64,000 nucleotides of DNA from Progne subis subis (GCA_022316685.1 JAKJHU010000030.1:8706860-8770859), one strand, 5' to 3'. Counted from the first letter of the stretch, positions 35,673 to 48,925 are shown. A program made the numbers and translations. Notes: generated from the letters alone by a model not told the origin.

Positions 35673-35933
35673 AAGTGCAGATATCTGGAGGAATGGACTG
35701 AAGGTAATATGAGATTAATTTAGGTGTTTGCATGTTTTTTTCTCTCGATTTCTTCCTATTCATTGACTACAGAGAAACCTGATTGTCTCCATAAAACGAT
35801 CCAGTCTACTTAAAACATATTTCCATTACATCTGTGAGAGTATAGGGAACCAATACTTAATGTCAAATGCTTCCAACCATTTGGGATACAGTACACTTAA
35901 ATTTCTCCTTAGAATGGAAAAGACATGATATGT

Positions 35934-36618
35934 TGTCCTGGTTTAGGTCAAATTTGGGAGAAAACTCTTGAATGGGGTCCCTCTGGGGAGCAAACTTAAA
36001 TGGTCCCTCTTCCTAACCAGTCTGGGAAAGAACTTCCTCAGAGAAAAGTGGAAAAAACTATTTTACCTAAAAAAAAAGTGCTTACAAGTACTAAGAATGC
36101 ATAATATGAAACAATAAAACTTCTCATTCTGGAGTGAGATGGCAAATTGAGAAAGTCCTTGCCGTGGGTGGAGCTCGGCTCTCTCTCAGTCTCTCCTCAG
36201 TCCCAGTCCCTCCGGCGCTGCTGGAAAATGCCGAGCTCCAGGCCCCGGTGGGCCGCAGGTGCAACCCCCAGTGCTCCCCTGGGTTTTCAGTCCAGAGCAG
36301 GTTTAAACAGTCTCAAGAAAAAAGAAAAAAACCCAAAAAACTGTCCTAAGAACTTCCCTGCTCTAGCTAGCTAAAACTAACTAGCAAAGACATCTCTGTC
36401 CTGCAGTCTCTCTAAGCCTCAGCCGAACACCCAGTCTGGAGAAGAAGAAGAATGTGGAGGAGTCAGGCAGTTTTCTCAAAACAAACCCTGTGCTTCTTCT
36501 TGCTCCCTCTTTGCTCCCAGAACCAGTCTGGGCTCAATATACAGCACAAACAGAGCAGATGACTGGGCATACAAGCATCATAAAGTCACCCTAAGACTTT
36601 GGCTTTCACCCTAGGATC
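35934..36618 (-). mobile_element. Solo LTR, family A/B, reverse copy
   Basis: Reverse-orientation relative of 22,667-23,302. The low end TGTCCTGGTTTAGG is the complement of the LTR 3' end, and the high end (CACCCTAGGATC, about 36,618) corresponds to a mutated start. Shared blocks include CAGTCCAGAGCAGGTTTAAA and AAACAATAAAACTTCTC. It is about 50 bp longer than the forward copy, partly because GTGACTTTATGATGC is preceded by an extra partial copy of the start. No certain TSD; the start edge is approximate. Confidence 0.82.
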
Positions 36619-37924
36619 CTATGGCTTTCTGATTTTTGCACAATAGTCTACAAAATAATGAAATTCTCCAGGTTCAGGTGGTCAGGCTGCCCAGCTCATA
36701 TTTTGTCCCCCTGAAAACTAATAGCTAGGTCAGGACTGAACGATGATTTGCAGTAAGCTTAAGTCAGCTTCCAGCTGACCTGTGTCTTTTGAGTATTTGT
36801 CCACTAAAAACAGACAAAATTAAATTTCTTGTGAGTAAGTTTCCTAACCAAAAAGTGATTACATCAAAGGAAAATATCACCACTATGTTAAACCAAATTA
36901 GCGGTAGTTGTGACAGATCTAAACTTTTGGGTACTTCCAGGAATGTAAATGAAGCTTCTGTGCTTTTCAGCCCAAGCCTGGGTTGTGATGCATGTTCTTA
37001 TCTTAGCAGAGAGGGTGTCTTTATGAACACTGGGTGGTACATGCAGATAGTCTCAAGGGATTTTAAGGTAAAAAGAAGGCTTAGTAAGGTAAGTATGTAA
37101 AGAAAAATTGCCCTGGCAAATAGGTAGGCTAGTCTGCTGCTTCAAATAATAAGTGGATTTTGCATATATAAATCCAAATCTAAACAGAAGGTAGGTTGGT
37201 GAGATCTCATTTTTTAATTAACTTCTTAAGAAATTCAATTGTTGTTCTTTCACCAGTGACACTGACATTAGTTTTATTTTGCTAGCTGCAATCTGTGACA
37301 TATATTCCAAGAAGATTATTCTTTCCTGAAGATTTTTGCCTCATTTCAGTCAAAAGTGAATTTCATTTCTACCAAATAATTTATTAGCTCTGTCTCTGAT
37401 ATGTCTGGGTTAGAAAATAATATGTATTATATTAGAGGATGAAGAGGAAACAAAAAGATTATTTTTCTTTGACTTCACTGCTTCTTTTGTATTCTAAACG
37501 CTTTCTGAATGTTGCCAGGAAGTACTGTAAAATTTTTGGCTGAAGGATGTTATAAAAACAGACAAATGCATCATAGTTACAGAATGTAGTCACCTCTCCT
37601 ACCTTCTCCCTGCTTCACAGAAAACTACTTTGTGATTGACTGAATGTTTCATCTTTGGTTTAGCATTTAATCTGTCTCAGCTGTCAGTAGATCTGAGTGA
37701 CGTTGAAAGAAATGTTCTCACTTAATTTAACAAGTTTCTATGTAGTAACTGAAATAATCTGAAAAGGGACATTCTTTCACCTGATTGAATGTGAGGACAG
37801 TTAATCAGGATGCCCTATGCATATGGTGTTTCTGAAGGAGCAAGGAAGAGCAGCATTGGATAAATACATTTTTATTGCATTGTGCTTTGTGTTATTTTCA
37901 TATTGTATTTTATGTTATTTTCAT
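36619..37924. other. Intergenic, one unassigned ORF
   Basis: A 103-codon plus frame (36,789-37,100) ends just after an AAGGTAAGT donor-like sequence. It has no recognised domain and is probably chance. Otherwise AT-rich. Confidence 0.35.
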
Positions 37925-38270
37925 TGTAATGGCTTGTTCTGTACTCCCCTGTTCTCCTAGGAAATGTTATGTCCTGAGGTTTGTCCCTGCCCCTCTTCCC
38001 TGTAAATCCTCCCATATTCCTCCCTGTCCCCTCCTGCAGGCCCTGTCTGTCATTTGATTGTTCCTCCCAGCTTCTAGAGAGTTCGGGTAAGGACATCAAG
38101 TGATTGGCAACTCCTCTGGTTCCCAAAATCCAGCGGAGTGTTCCCCGACTGATCGTGGTGTCAGATTTTGGGTGGATGGAGCTGCTCCTCCAGAAGGACA
38201 CAGCGACACTTTTTAAAGCAGATCTTAAGAAGGGACAGTAGCAGTGAAAGTTCAGAGACCTACAGTACAC
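37925..38270. mobile_element. Probable LTR fragment (unclassified)
   Basis: A GC-raised block in AT-rich surroundings, starting TGTAATGGCTTGTTCTG and ending near CCTACAGTACA. Its wording (TCCTCCCATATTCCTCCCTG, GAGTTCGGGTAAGGACATC) resembles bird ERV LTR sequence. No matching TSD was found (flanks TTCAT and CTCCT) and there is no obvious poly(A) signal. The orientation is not determined. Confidence 0.4.
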
Positions 38271-41200
38271 TCCTCAAGCATCTGAAACCCAACACATGCC
38301 TTCAATTTAAGGTCTAGGGAGAATTTCTCATATGTCTTAAAAGTAGCACTTAGTTATCTTCAGACATACCTTATAGGTATCCTAAATATCTTTTCACATG
38401 AAAGAGTACAAGAAAGTCAAAATCTCTGCAAGGGGATCTGCATGTGCAATTGCAGCTGCTAAAGATGTAAAAAATTGATTGGTGAACCAAAACCACTACA
38501 CTAGTATTAGCTTACTGCCCTCATATTCTGTGGAGGTCAATGATAACCACCTATCCTAAACAGTCCTCTTAAAACAAGGTAATCTACAAGCATTTACCTC
38601 ACTCTGTTGTCTTTAGAGGGAGTCTAAAAGGTGGTGATTAATAGGCGTCTTACTTTCCACAGCTACTGTGAAATGGGAGAATTAAGTGCTAAATATGGAT
38701 TTTAGTTTAAAAGCTTTTCAAAATAGTGCTCTTCAAATGTGCAGTTCCAGACAGCTTTAGCAATGTTGCAAACATTATGTGCAATCCATCTTTAATCTAT
38801 TCTTCATATTCATTGCACTCCAGTTTTCATCATGTGGAGGTTTTCTGTCCCAGTAGACATGTGACTTCCGGAAGGATAGCCTCATTTTGCTCTTAGTCTT
38901 CAAGAAAGACCAGACTTGTAATAACTGTAAGTGTTTTATGTCATATAAAGAAATGAAGAATGAGTCTTCTATATGACCTGGAATCACAGTTTCATACCAA
39001 TAGCTGTATCTTGTACTTACAATGCAGCTATAAGAACTACAGGCTGCTCCTAAGCAATACATAAAATTGTTTCTGTATCTGTGCTAAAAGGCTTTGCTCA
39101 AATGCACAACTTAAGCCTTCTTGTTACAATATTTAAGTTAATTGCATGCTTAGACATATAGATACACTTGTTTTCTTCCTCTTTATGCTGTCTTCTATTT
39201 GTCAAGAATAATATCAAATATGGGAGGAAATTGCTAATCAAAATACATTATCTGACTTATTGTATCCAACCTATAGTGAAATTTTCTTCAATGCCTTTTT
39301 CAGTTAGTTTCCATAGCTGCATCATGGCTACTGTTGTGAAACACAGACATCTGTCAGGAAAATCAGTTTTATTTTAGGAAGGAATATTCTGCTCAATGCT
39401 TTTCATGTGTCAATGTGAAATTTCACTCATACACTAGCTAAATTAAATTACTTTAATAACAGTTGCTATTTCAGTTTATTCTTGCTGGTAAGGTATGTCC
39501 AAGTGCCTTTCATGAAAACTACCATCAACATACTCCCATAGCAAAATAATATTAGTTCTTGAATACTAAATCTAAACTTGAATTAATGAACTCTTAACAT
39601 TCCTCTTGTTCAAGGGCATGTATTTTTTCCTAACATATTTTGTATGCGTCATTTGCCAAATGGAAGTGCTAGTTTCCACAGATCTACAGATCTATCCAAG
39701 GGTAGTTGAAGAAAACTTATCCCCTTAAAAATGCCTATTTTGCTTCCATATATATTTAAATGACCTTTTCAATGACAAAAAGTGTGTAAACTGTAGTCAT
39801 GAGGCTGGAAGATACTTCTCCTTAATGCAAAGTCATTATTGTATTTGGCATAATTTTAGCAGCTTCATCAGGAAAAGGCCTGGATACAGCAGGTCTATCC
39901 CCAGAGCTCCCTCAAAGCAGTTAATCTCAGTCTGTCACTAGTCCTTCTCCAGAATATTTTCAGGGGCTGGGGGCTCCATGAGGAGGGCACTTTTCTCACC
40001 CTGACACCCCCTCTTTCTCCTCTTGCAGGCAGGCACACATGACAATATGTGCATAGTAGTCATTCCATTCCTGAAAAGAATTTAAGTACTAAATATAACA
40101 AGAATTTGAGACTTTTCTCTATTCTCACCAGACCTTCTTTTAACTAGGTTGACTAAAACATCTTTCATTTGACATGTGGGGTGCTTTCTGCATATGACAG
40201 TTTGAAGCTAATGAGTCAGTCTCTTCCTCTAAGATGTCTGTGTTGTCAGAACTCAGTAGAAATCTTCCACAGGTATCCATGGTCCAGTCAGGCATTCCAA
40301 GTATTGAGTTGGTCTAGACTGTTGGCCAGATATAAAATCTTTGGCTTCAAGATCCCAACAGTCTCTTTAGCCTTCTCTCTGTTTCGATGCCTAAGGATGT
40401 ATTTGAAGCCAGTGTGTGTAGACAATGTGGTACTGGGTAGCACATGTGTTGGCCAAACATTACTAATAGTTGTATATTTGTATATCCCTGACACTTTTGA
40501 TGAAGAAATAAACAGGGTTCTTAAGCTTTTGTTCACACTGACTCCTGATATGTATTTTATTAGGCAATGAAGAAATTAACTACAGCTTTCAGTTGTCTGT
40601 GATACTTGACTTTAGCACACTTAATTTGACATAGTCTAATATTGAAATATGGCTCCCAAAAAATTAAATTACATTTAATATGTCTCTAGTAATGCAGCAG
40701 CTACTGAGAAAAGAAGTAAGAAACTTCTTTCAATGCATCGGCTGAACCCAGACATGACTCAACCAAGGAACACTGGGGAAACAAGTAAGATAATGCCAGA
40801 TTATGAGGAATAAAACAAAGCCATCTCCTCCAACTCGGCAAAGGGTAGGAGCAGAACCACTGTCTCAAGGAAGGCACCAGCTCAAAAGAAGAGGATTTAG
40901 TATGTGGACTAATCAGTGAGAGAAGTAAGAGAATCATTTAACCAATAGAAGATAGAATACTGTTTAATAAGAGAACAATGTGATTTGTAGTCAATGAACA
41001 TTATTGCCTTTGTTTGCTAAAATGTATAATACTGAAAAATATTTATAGTCAGTGTGCTGGCTTTGTGAAATTGCCATCCAGATCACCTTTCTGCGCAGAA
41101 CTACATATAAATCAAACGCTTTGACTCTGTGTATGGATTAGCCTCTTGCACAAAGAATGAGAGAACCTATCCAGGTTCCAGGTACCTTACCAACAGGATG

Positions 41201-41600
41201 TTTTTGTCATGACAACAGCACAAAATTCTTCTAAAGGGTATTGATTATGACTTCTGACATTGTCACGAAGCTTCCAAATATTTTTTTTTTTTGCTGTAAG
41301 ATACGGGAAGTGATTATTTCTTTCCTCCTACTTCATTTTGTTATGGACAAATCAGTAGCCAATTTAATACAAAGTAATTTTATTTTGCCATTTTTAAAAA
41401 TAAAAACAGTCTGAAATAGCCACAGTAAAAGAGACAGCCTTGATCCTGGGTTATTGAAGTTGGGTGAACATAGAGACCATCATAAATGAACCAGTTCTCC
41501 CCCATTCATGATTGCCTAGATCCAGTGGTCAGGTTTTATACAGCTTCTCTCCTCCAAGGCAGTTTTATTGTTAGTTCATATCTGAAATACATATTCATGT
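38271..41600. other. AT-rich intergenic DNA
   Basis: No gene or known repeat recognised. A 133-codon plus frame (40,169-40,570) and shorter ones carry no domain I recognise. Confidence 0.4.
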
Positions 41601-41657
41601 GTTTTCTTTCTCTGGCTTCTTGGTCCTGAATGCTCCTTCCGAGAAATCGGTATTCGG

Positions 41658-41906
41658 ATGCTGATGGCGACATTTCTGAGTCCTCCTTTTCTAGATTGGT
41701 ATCATGTGTTAATCACCGGAGGAGGCAGGTGGCTCTTCCTTGATGGATCTCCGGCTTGGCCATTCCTTTTGGTTGCTAATCTGGGCTTCGCCCTGCTGTT
41801 GTCTGGAGTCTCTACATTTGCAAATCAGTCTTGGCAAACAGGAGGGTTTCCACAGCTTGGTGGAAACCCTCTGCTTGTAATACAGTTTATAGTTTTTAAC
41901 ATATAG
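41658..41906 (+). other. Unassigned 82-codon ORF in a GC-raised segment with a hairpin
   Basis: The open frame reads LITGGGRWLFLDGSPAWP then a hydrophobic stretch (FLLVANLGFALLLSGV). I do not recognise the product. A perfect 12-bp inverted repeat with a 6-base loop lies inside it (41,842-41,871, stem GAGGGTTTCCAC). Composition differs from the AT-rich flanks. It could be a conserved non-coding element, an old repeat or part of a transcript. Coding status is unproven. Confidence 0.2.
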
Positions 41907-42393
41907 AACACGGATTTATGTCAAAATATCTATCATAATTTCTAGTGAAGAGAAAGGAAGTGAGAGACCAGGAGTGTGATCAGGCTGCAGCTGCAGCACG
42001 GGCAGGCACAGTGCACCCTTCCTGCTGCTGGCTGCCACTAGTGCCCTGGCACCCCATGGGATGTGCTCCAAGCGTTCCTCATTGAACATCCCTGCTGCTC
42101 TTCTACTGCTTGTGTCATGTATCTGGGAGCCAATTGAATGTGATTTTTGTTCCATTTCTAATAAAAGGCCTTGTATTGACAGTGCAGGGTAAGATATTGC
42201 CCTGTTTCAGTAACTGGCTAAAGTGGTAAAGTTGGTTGGTAAAGTGTTTATTGTCTCAGCTGTTTGAGACTAACCTCTTGAAATACTGTATATGGTATGG
42301 ACCTGACAAAAACACATTGTGTGTAGAAAATAAAAACCTTTATGCCATTTAGGACTGGAGAATCATATTGTGCCATTTTCATAGTAGATAGCA

Positions 42394-42600
42394 ATGAGTA
42401 AGAAGGAAGCAGGCTGTACAAAGGAAACAAAAACTGTCTTTCCATGTGGACTGTCAGACTCCCATGAATGTCATTGTTCTACTAACAAAGGAATCAACGT
42501 GCTGCTGAAGTACTACACCATTAACATTCCCCGAAGCCCTTCCCCAGTCTGCTGGAGGAATGCTGACAACATTACGGTCCAAGAAGCACTGGAAAGGTAA
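42394..42600 (+). other. Unassigned 68-codon ORF ending at a donor-like site
   Basis: ATG-initiated frame (MSKKEAGCTKETKTVFPCG...) with four Cys in the first 30 residues (CGLSDSHECHC) and the C-terminal ITVQEALER, where GAAAG|GTAAAC would be a fair splice donor. No homologue is recognised. It lies just upstream of a CR1. It may be chance or an exon of an unannotated transcript. Confidence 0.2.
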
Positions 42601-42769
42601 ACATAATGCCAGACAAAAGGGGTGATTAACAAGAAAATTATTTTTTTGTTACAAAAATCTGGGGCGTCTTAGATGGCTGAGCATAGACAGCAGAGTTTCA
42701 TGATTTGTAAATCAGCCCTGATTGTCCTGACTGCTTTGTAAGACAAAATACTTGGATTTTCCAATTGCA

Positions 42770-43725
42770 GAACAGAAGTATATGTGATTTTCTTCATCAA
42801 AACTTTCAACATTGTCAGCCACAATATTCTCATATCCAAGTAGGGATATTAAAGGGTGGATGGGTGAGCAAGTAAATTGTAAAAAGACAAGCTGGATGAT
42901 CAGGCTCCAAGAGTGGTGCTTGGTGGGGTGGACCTTCCCTACCTGATAAGGAACCGATAAATTCTTGCGAGGATACTGTCTGATACACATCCCATTCAAT
43001 ATGTAGTAGTGACAAGGAGGAGATTATGAAATGTACCCTCGCATCAAGTTTGCAGATGATATGAAGCATAAGGATCAACCAGTATGCTCTGTGTCCAGGT
43101 TTTCCTTCAGAGCTACCTGGACAGGCTGGAGGATAAGGCCAATAGGGAACATTTTGGAAGTCAACAGTGACAAATGCAAAGTCTTGCACCTGGGAGACAA
43201 GAGTTCCTCGCATCAGCAAAGACTGGGGACTGTGAGAAACCTGACCAGGGAGTAGTTGAGGAAAAAGAGCTGGGAGGCAGCAAGCTGAAGAAGAAGCTGT
43301 ATGCAACAAAGAAAGGCAACAGTACCCTAGGCTGTATTCCCTTCTAGTCAGCACTGTTTAGATTTAGACCCCTGCATCCAGGACCGGATACTCGAAAAAC
43401 AAGAAAGATATTTATGAACTGGAGCATGTTTATCAGAGGCCCCCAAGCTGTCAGGGCTGGAGCATTTGCTATATGAAGAGGTGCTGAGGGAAGTGGGCTT
43501 GTTCAGGGAGGGAAGAAATGGCTAGGAGGGAATCTGAATCCAGCTGGTCAGTATCTAGAGGGAAGCTATGAAGAAGATGCAGTCAAACTCTTCACAGCAC
43601 TTCTAATTGGAGGAAGAGATGTGGCAGACATGCAGGGGACGTTCCATCTGGGAATTAAAAGCTTTTTCCCTAGAGGGAAATTGGTGGAACAGGTTGCCAG
43701 AGAGGTAGAACAGTTTCCATCTGTT
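42770..43725 (+). mobile_element. CR1 LINE fragment, degraded
   Basis: The plus-strand text follows CR1 RT to the 3' region: ATGTACCCTCGCATCAAGTTT then GCAGATGATATGAAGC, CTGGACAGGCTGGAGGATAA, AAATGCAAAGTCTTGCACCT, TGAAGAGGTGCTGAGGGAAG, GTGGAACAGGTTGCCAGAGA. Many frameshifts and small deletions show it is old. No 3' terminal octamer remains. Confidence 0.85.
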
Positions 43726-46700
43726 TTGATTTGTTGGGGAGTTACTTCTTCCTTTGATAACTTTTCATCAAGCTGAAGTTTTGCCATTCTGAATTCTTTA
43801 AGAAACTTACAGAATACCCTTCTGAAATTTCTAAAGCAATTATTGGATGAAACTGATGAAAGTAGTAGAATATAATATTCTTAGTAGTTTTTAGTGATGA
43901 TCAGTTTTATCACCATATTTGTGATTTTGATTTTGTATTTCTAGTTTGGTGTCCTTTCTTGCTGAAAGTCTGTAGATAAACATACAATTGGCTGTTAGGT
44001 GATTTCACTACCTTAATTAACTATTATATTTTATTGTGTTTACAAAAGCTCAAGACAAAAAAAACTTCTCTAATAGGTATGGGGATGTTGACATAATTGT
44101 GCATTAATAATGTTAATTGTATTTTGCACAGGAGTAGCATCCCTAAACACCAATCAGGAAAAGGGATTATATTTTGCTAGGCAGTAAGCAAACAGAGTGG
44201 TTCTCCCACAGCACTAATTTGACACCGTGGAAGATGTAGTTTTGCTGAAGGAGATTAGAGATTTAAAATATGGGGTTTTATGTGCCTAGCCCTCAAATGC
44301 CATAAGGGGATGTTAAAAACTACCAAAGGATGACCTAAGGGTTTACAAGGGTATTACCATTTGACAAAAACCTCATGCCATTTCAGTAGAGGAAGATGGT
44401 TCCACATGGATTTATTTTTTTGTTTGAAGTTTTTTTCCTTTTTCCAGTAAGAATTGGAGAATTTCAACAAAATGGGAATTGGTCAAAGAAAGAAATTTGC
44501 TACAGAAAAAAAATATTTGAAAAGAGTTGTTCACTCATCTCTTATAACTAAATTAACTAAATTCTGGAAGTGAAATGGAGAGATGAATTGTAAAACCTGT
44601 ACTAATCCTAATTTAGAGTTGCAATAAAATCTTGTAACTGATATCTTCCCTTTTTTCATGGAATTAAGAGACAGAGCCTACCTATCCTGGAGGAAAATAC
44701 GCAATTTATTCTGCTAGCAGTTAATTGTGTCTTGTGCAGCCTTAAAAACTCCATGGGAATGCACCAGGTGTCATATATTGAATAGGGGTGTACTTATTTG
44801 GAAGTAAATACTGTCTCTTCCAAACAACAAATTCTTCTGGAGGCCAGAAGCCAGCCAGGTAAGCCATAAGAGATCCATTCTGCTTACCTTCAGTATATTT
44901 CACAGACACCTTTTTCCTGCTCATTATAGTTTTCACTCTCCTGTAAACACTTGAAAAAAGCTGACAAATGCAAAACATGCTATGTTCATTAAGCATTGTA
45001 GAACACTCCCTGAGATGTAAAGATGTACTAATATGAGTAGAAAAAAAAGTTTTCTTATGCAGAGATGAAAGAGAAAGTTACTACCTGTAATTAATTTCTG
45101 AGGCTGTACTTTGATATGCTCATAAATTAGTATGGTCACTGGAAAGAGATGGCTACTCTTACCTCCTTTATTCCCCCAACTATTTATTTTCACTCTCTAA
45201 CAACATATTTAATACTAATACAACATGATACTTCCTTATTTTTCAGAAGTCTGGTGCTTGAGATGATTTACTGCATGCCTTCATAGATACAAATCCTGGC
45301 CTAGTGTGAAGACAAGGGAGACTAGAATGGGAAAAGGAAGACAATGTGAAGACAGAGTCTCTTTTTACCAGGCACAGTGGAAAGATAAATGCACATTAAA
45401 CTACAAATCATCAGTAAAAAAGTTTGACACCATAATCAGGAACAAATAATATGCAGGTCAGATAAAAGAACCGACGTACAGTTTTATTTCCTTAGATGAG
45501 TTTGTTGAAGTGTTGCTGCCATTATTTTACACATTGTAGGCCAGAGATATTGGACTCCAGAACCACTTCTCCTTCCTATTTTTTCCTTACACTGTCTCCA
45601 GTACCACACGATGAGGTGCTGCAGTGAGAAACACAGGTATGAATTACAGTCATTTGTCTTGAAAAGAAGAATAGCACTTTTTCATTTTTTCATTTGTTAT
45701 AGCCAAATCTATAGATTTCTTCACCCTAGGCTACAAGCTGGACCTACAAAGGGCTGTGTTGGCATAACCCAGGGTCTTGCGCTGGACTACAGAATGGGTG
45801 AGCATTATTTAATAGGCCCAAACCTCAGTTTTTCAAATCTGGATTGACTATAAAAATTTCTTTACTCCCAGTCTGTGAATGTCATGTTTTCTCATCAGAG
45901 AAAAAGAGAATGGAAATTAATGTATGAAAAGAAACTGGAAAGTGTTACAAGAAATAAGAAAATATGCTCAGATGACAGGGATTGTATTATGTTAAATTGC
46001 AATCTCCCCCACTGGATTTTATATTAGGATTAAAAAGAATAAGAAATATTTTAACACGAATCTTAGTAACAGCCTGGAAAAGTGTATTTCAGTTCAAGTA
46101 ACCCCTATATCAAAATTAATGCCAAAAAGATGAAAAATTATTTTATTTCACTTTTTTTTAATAATTGAAAATATTAACTTCAAGTACTCTTAATTTAAAA
46201 TGTGGAATAATTAAAATATCAATACTTAGTAAGTTATTGTAAGGCTCTACTATCTTGAAATTTCCCAGATACTGTCTAGATTAATATTCCACTTATATGT
46301 GGAATATTTATCTTGGACAAGTCAACAAAAGATCTACAGTTACTTTAGAGGTTACTTGTAAAATAGAAGTGTATTAATGGGAAAACTGTAATAAATACGT
46401 ACTGCTCAATTTTAGTCTCTTAAAAACAGAATTCTTGGTCTTTTTTTTTCTTTAGGATGCAGATGTGTAATCAATTTCTCCATTGTGCCATCCATGTAAC
46501 TCTAAAAACCCCACAGATGTGTACTGTTCTCGCAGCACACGTAAAACTTTGCTCTGAGAGTGGGCTCTGTGGTAACAAACAGATTTTCTTACAGTATTTA
46601 TGTAGCTTTATACATACAATGAAAATATAAGTGTTTTATGTTACCAGAATGGGTTTTTTTGAAACCTCATGGATATTCTGTAAGACATTTCGCATGTCCA

Positions 46701-48575
46701 ACCAATCTTTTGCCACAGTATATAGCTAATGTGGGCCCAGGCTGATGTAGCTAGCTAACTTAATGACTCTTTATAAATGTATGCATATAATTTAATATGT
46801 ATTTACCAAACCGGTACTGGTGATGGCAGTTAGCATGTCAAGGACGCAGTGCTGGATAACTCGCACACTGTAAAATTTCTTGTTAGATCAACTTTTTTTT
46901 TTTTTTTTTTTTTTTTCCCCCTTTCCTTTTCTATATTTAATTATGTGACTCCCCCATCCTCAAATTCCCAGATTTCTCAGCACCTAATATTGTCTCTGTT
47001 CAAGCCTACGGGACTGGGAGTGAGGATGTAGGATTCCCTGCTGAAAAAGGAGTGTGAAAAATACTACTTGAGTGATCATCACTGCCCCTCCTGCAGCACT
47101 GCTCTCCAGCTGTAAACCGGGTGCCCTGAACACAGCTCTCTTACCCTCCCTCTCAGCACTGGGTTTCAGCATCTCCCCTCTTGCTTTACTTTTATCCACC
47201 ACTCTTAATGCAGCCCAGGCTCTGAGGAGCATTCTTGTTCTTGTTCTTGCCTTCTTGGCAGGTTACCAGGAGCAAAGCACATCTGGCCCCGGCCCACTCC
47301 CCAGAGAAAATCACTTCTCACTCTTTGCCCATGACACATCCTAAGGACAAAGACATTCTCCAGTAGGAGGAGATCTGGCTGCAAATTACTCTTCCAGAAT
47401 ATGATCTCCTAAACTCATGTGAGAACTGATAACAGCTATAAGAATAATCTTCTGTGATGTTTCAAATGTTATGGGAGTCAAGGGGATACACATAGGAAGT
47501 GCTGTAGCTCCCTACTCCATTCTCCAAATGTCCTATGGAGGCTGTGTAGGCGGTGCTGGAGACCACAGCAGTGGGTGTGGATGGCAGGAATAACCAGATA
47601 TGTCTCACACTGAACAGCATCTTGGGAAGTATGCTTAACAGCAATTGTCCCTAGGAGTTCATGGTGGTTGTTTTCTCACAGTATTGGGATTAGTCAGAAG
47701 AAGGCATAAGTGAATGCATTATAATGTAATTATGATGTTCCCCAGCTTAATGACTAAGAGTTTTTAATGAATTAATGCTTCTTAAAAGAAGGAAACATGA
47801 TTTAGATTGATTCTTTATATGTCACCTACCACAGAAATTTCTTCTCTTACTGTTTTTTTGAGACCAACGGCATGTTCATGGTTGAAAAATAGCTTTTGGA
47901 AAGAATCTTGCCATCAGATTCCAGGAACCAAAAATAGTGAACTGAACCATTTCTTTCACCTGTAAATGTAAAAGGAAATTTTAATTCAAATGTCTTGTTC
48001 TTCAGTCATCAAGACCTTCTCTACTGGACCAAATTTCTTTTTGAATATATTATTTTCTTTCTAAAAAATTACTCATTTGCTGGAATAAAACAGAATAAAT
48101 AAACCAAATCACACAATTGTTTGATGCAAGTAATGCATTTTCTGCTTTATTATGGCTTCATTTTTGTACCTGATTTTTTTTCCACTCTTTTATTGATGAA
48201 ATATGGTGATCAGAATTGTCTAGGTCTAGCTTCATCAATGATTACGAATATTTCTGAAGACGAAATTTGTCACCTTCCCTTTTTAAATTCTATTCCTTTG
48301 TTCAAATTTAAACATTAAATTAGGATTTTTTTTTTTTTTAACTTCTGCAAGACACCAAAACATATTATTTCACTAATTCACTGCCAAGTGCCCATGATGT
48401 TAAAGCTAGCAACACTTTTTCAGTAACTCCTTTTTAGTAATTACTTGTATAATTTTGAGCTTTGTTGCATCAAAATAATTCAAAGGGACAAACCCAACAA
48501 AGATATTCAGACCCCACTGTGTGACCTGTCATCATTATTTGCTACTTTTCGTTCCTCAGTCATACGTGTCCTCAT
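43726..48575. other. AT-rich intergenic DNA
   Basis: Nearly 5 kb without a recognised gene or repeat, except a poly(T) run at 46,893-46,916. A GC-richer patch at 47,060-47,340 has open frames on both strands but no known motif. Confidence 0.45.
46893..46916. repeat. Poly(T) run of 24
   Basis: An uninterrupted homopolymer. No minus-strand retroposed gene was recognised beside it. Confidence 0.95.
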
Positions 48576-48925
48576 TAGAGTCATAGAGCCATAGAATGGT
48601 TTGGGCTGGAAGGGACCTCAATGATCATCTGGTTCCACCTTACCTGCCATGACCAGGGACACCTTCCACTAGACCAGGTTGCTCAGAGCTCCATCCAGCC
48701 TGGCACTGAACACTGTGGATGGGGCATCCACAGCTTCTCTGGGCAGCCTGTTCTGGTGTCTTACCACCCTCAGAGCAAAGAATTTCTTCCTAAAATCTAA
48801 TCTAAACTTACCCTTATTCAGTTAAAAGTCATTCCCTCTTTTCCTATCACTTTCTGTCCTTGTAAAATGCGTTGCAAAGATTTCCTCTAGTTATATGCTA
48901 TCCTCAAGTTATATGCTTCAAAATC
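48576..48925 (-). mobile_element. CR1 LINE 3' fragment
   Basis: Starts with the CR1 3' terminus (TCATAGAGCCATAGAATGGT then TTGGGCTGGAAGGGACCTCA), continues through GGGCATCCACAGCTTCTCTG and AGAGCAAAGAATTTCTTCCT, and fades near 48,925. 5'-truncated; the 3' end is well preserved. Confidence 0.95.

Noticed and set aside
40169..40570. 133-codon plus-strand ORF
   Set aside because: No recognisable motif, no supporting splice or promoter context, and its length is within chance expectation for 64 kb.
42830..43354. 174-codon minus-strand ORF
   Set aside because: Antisense to a degraded plus-strand CR1 RT fragment, which explains the sequence.
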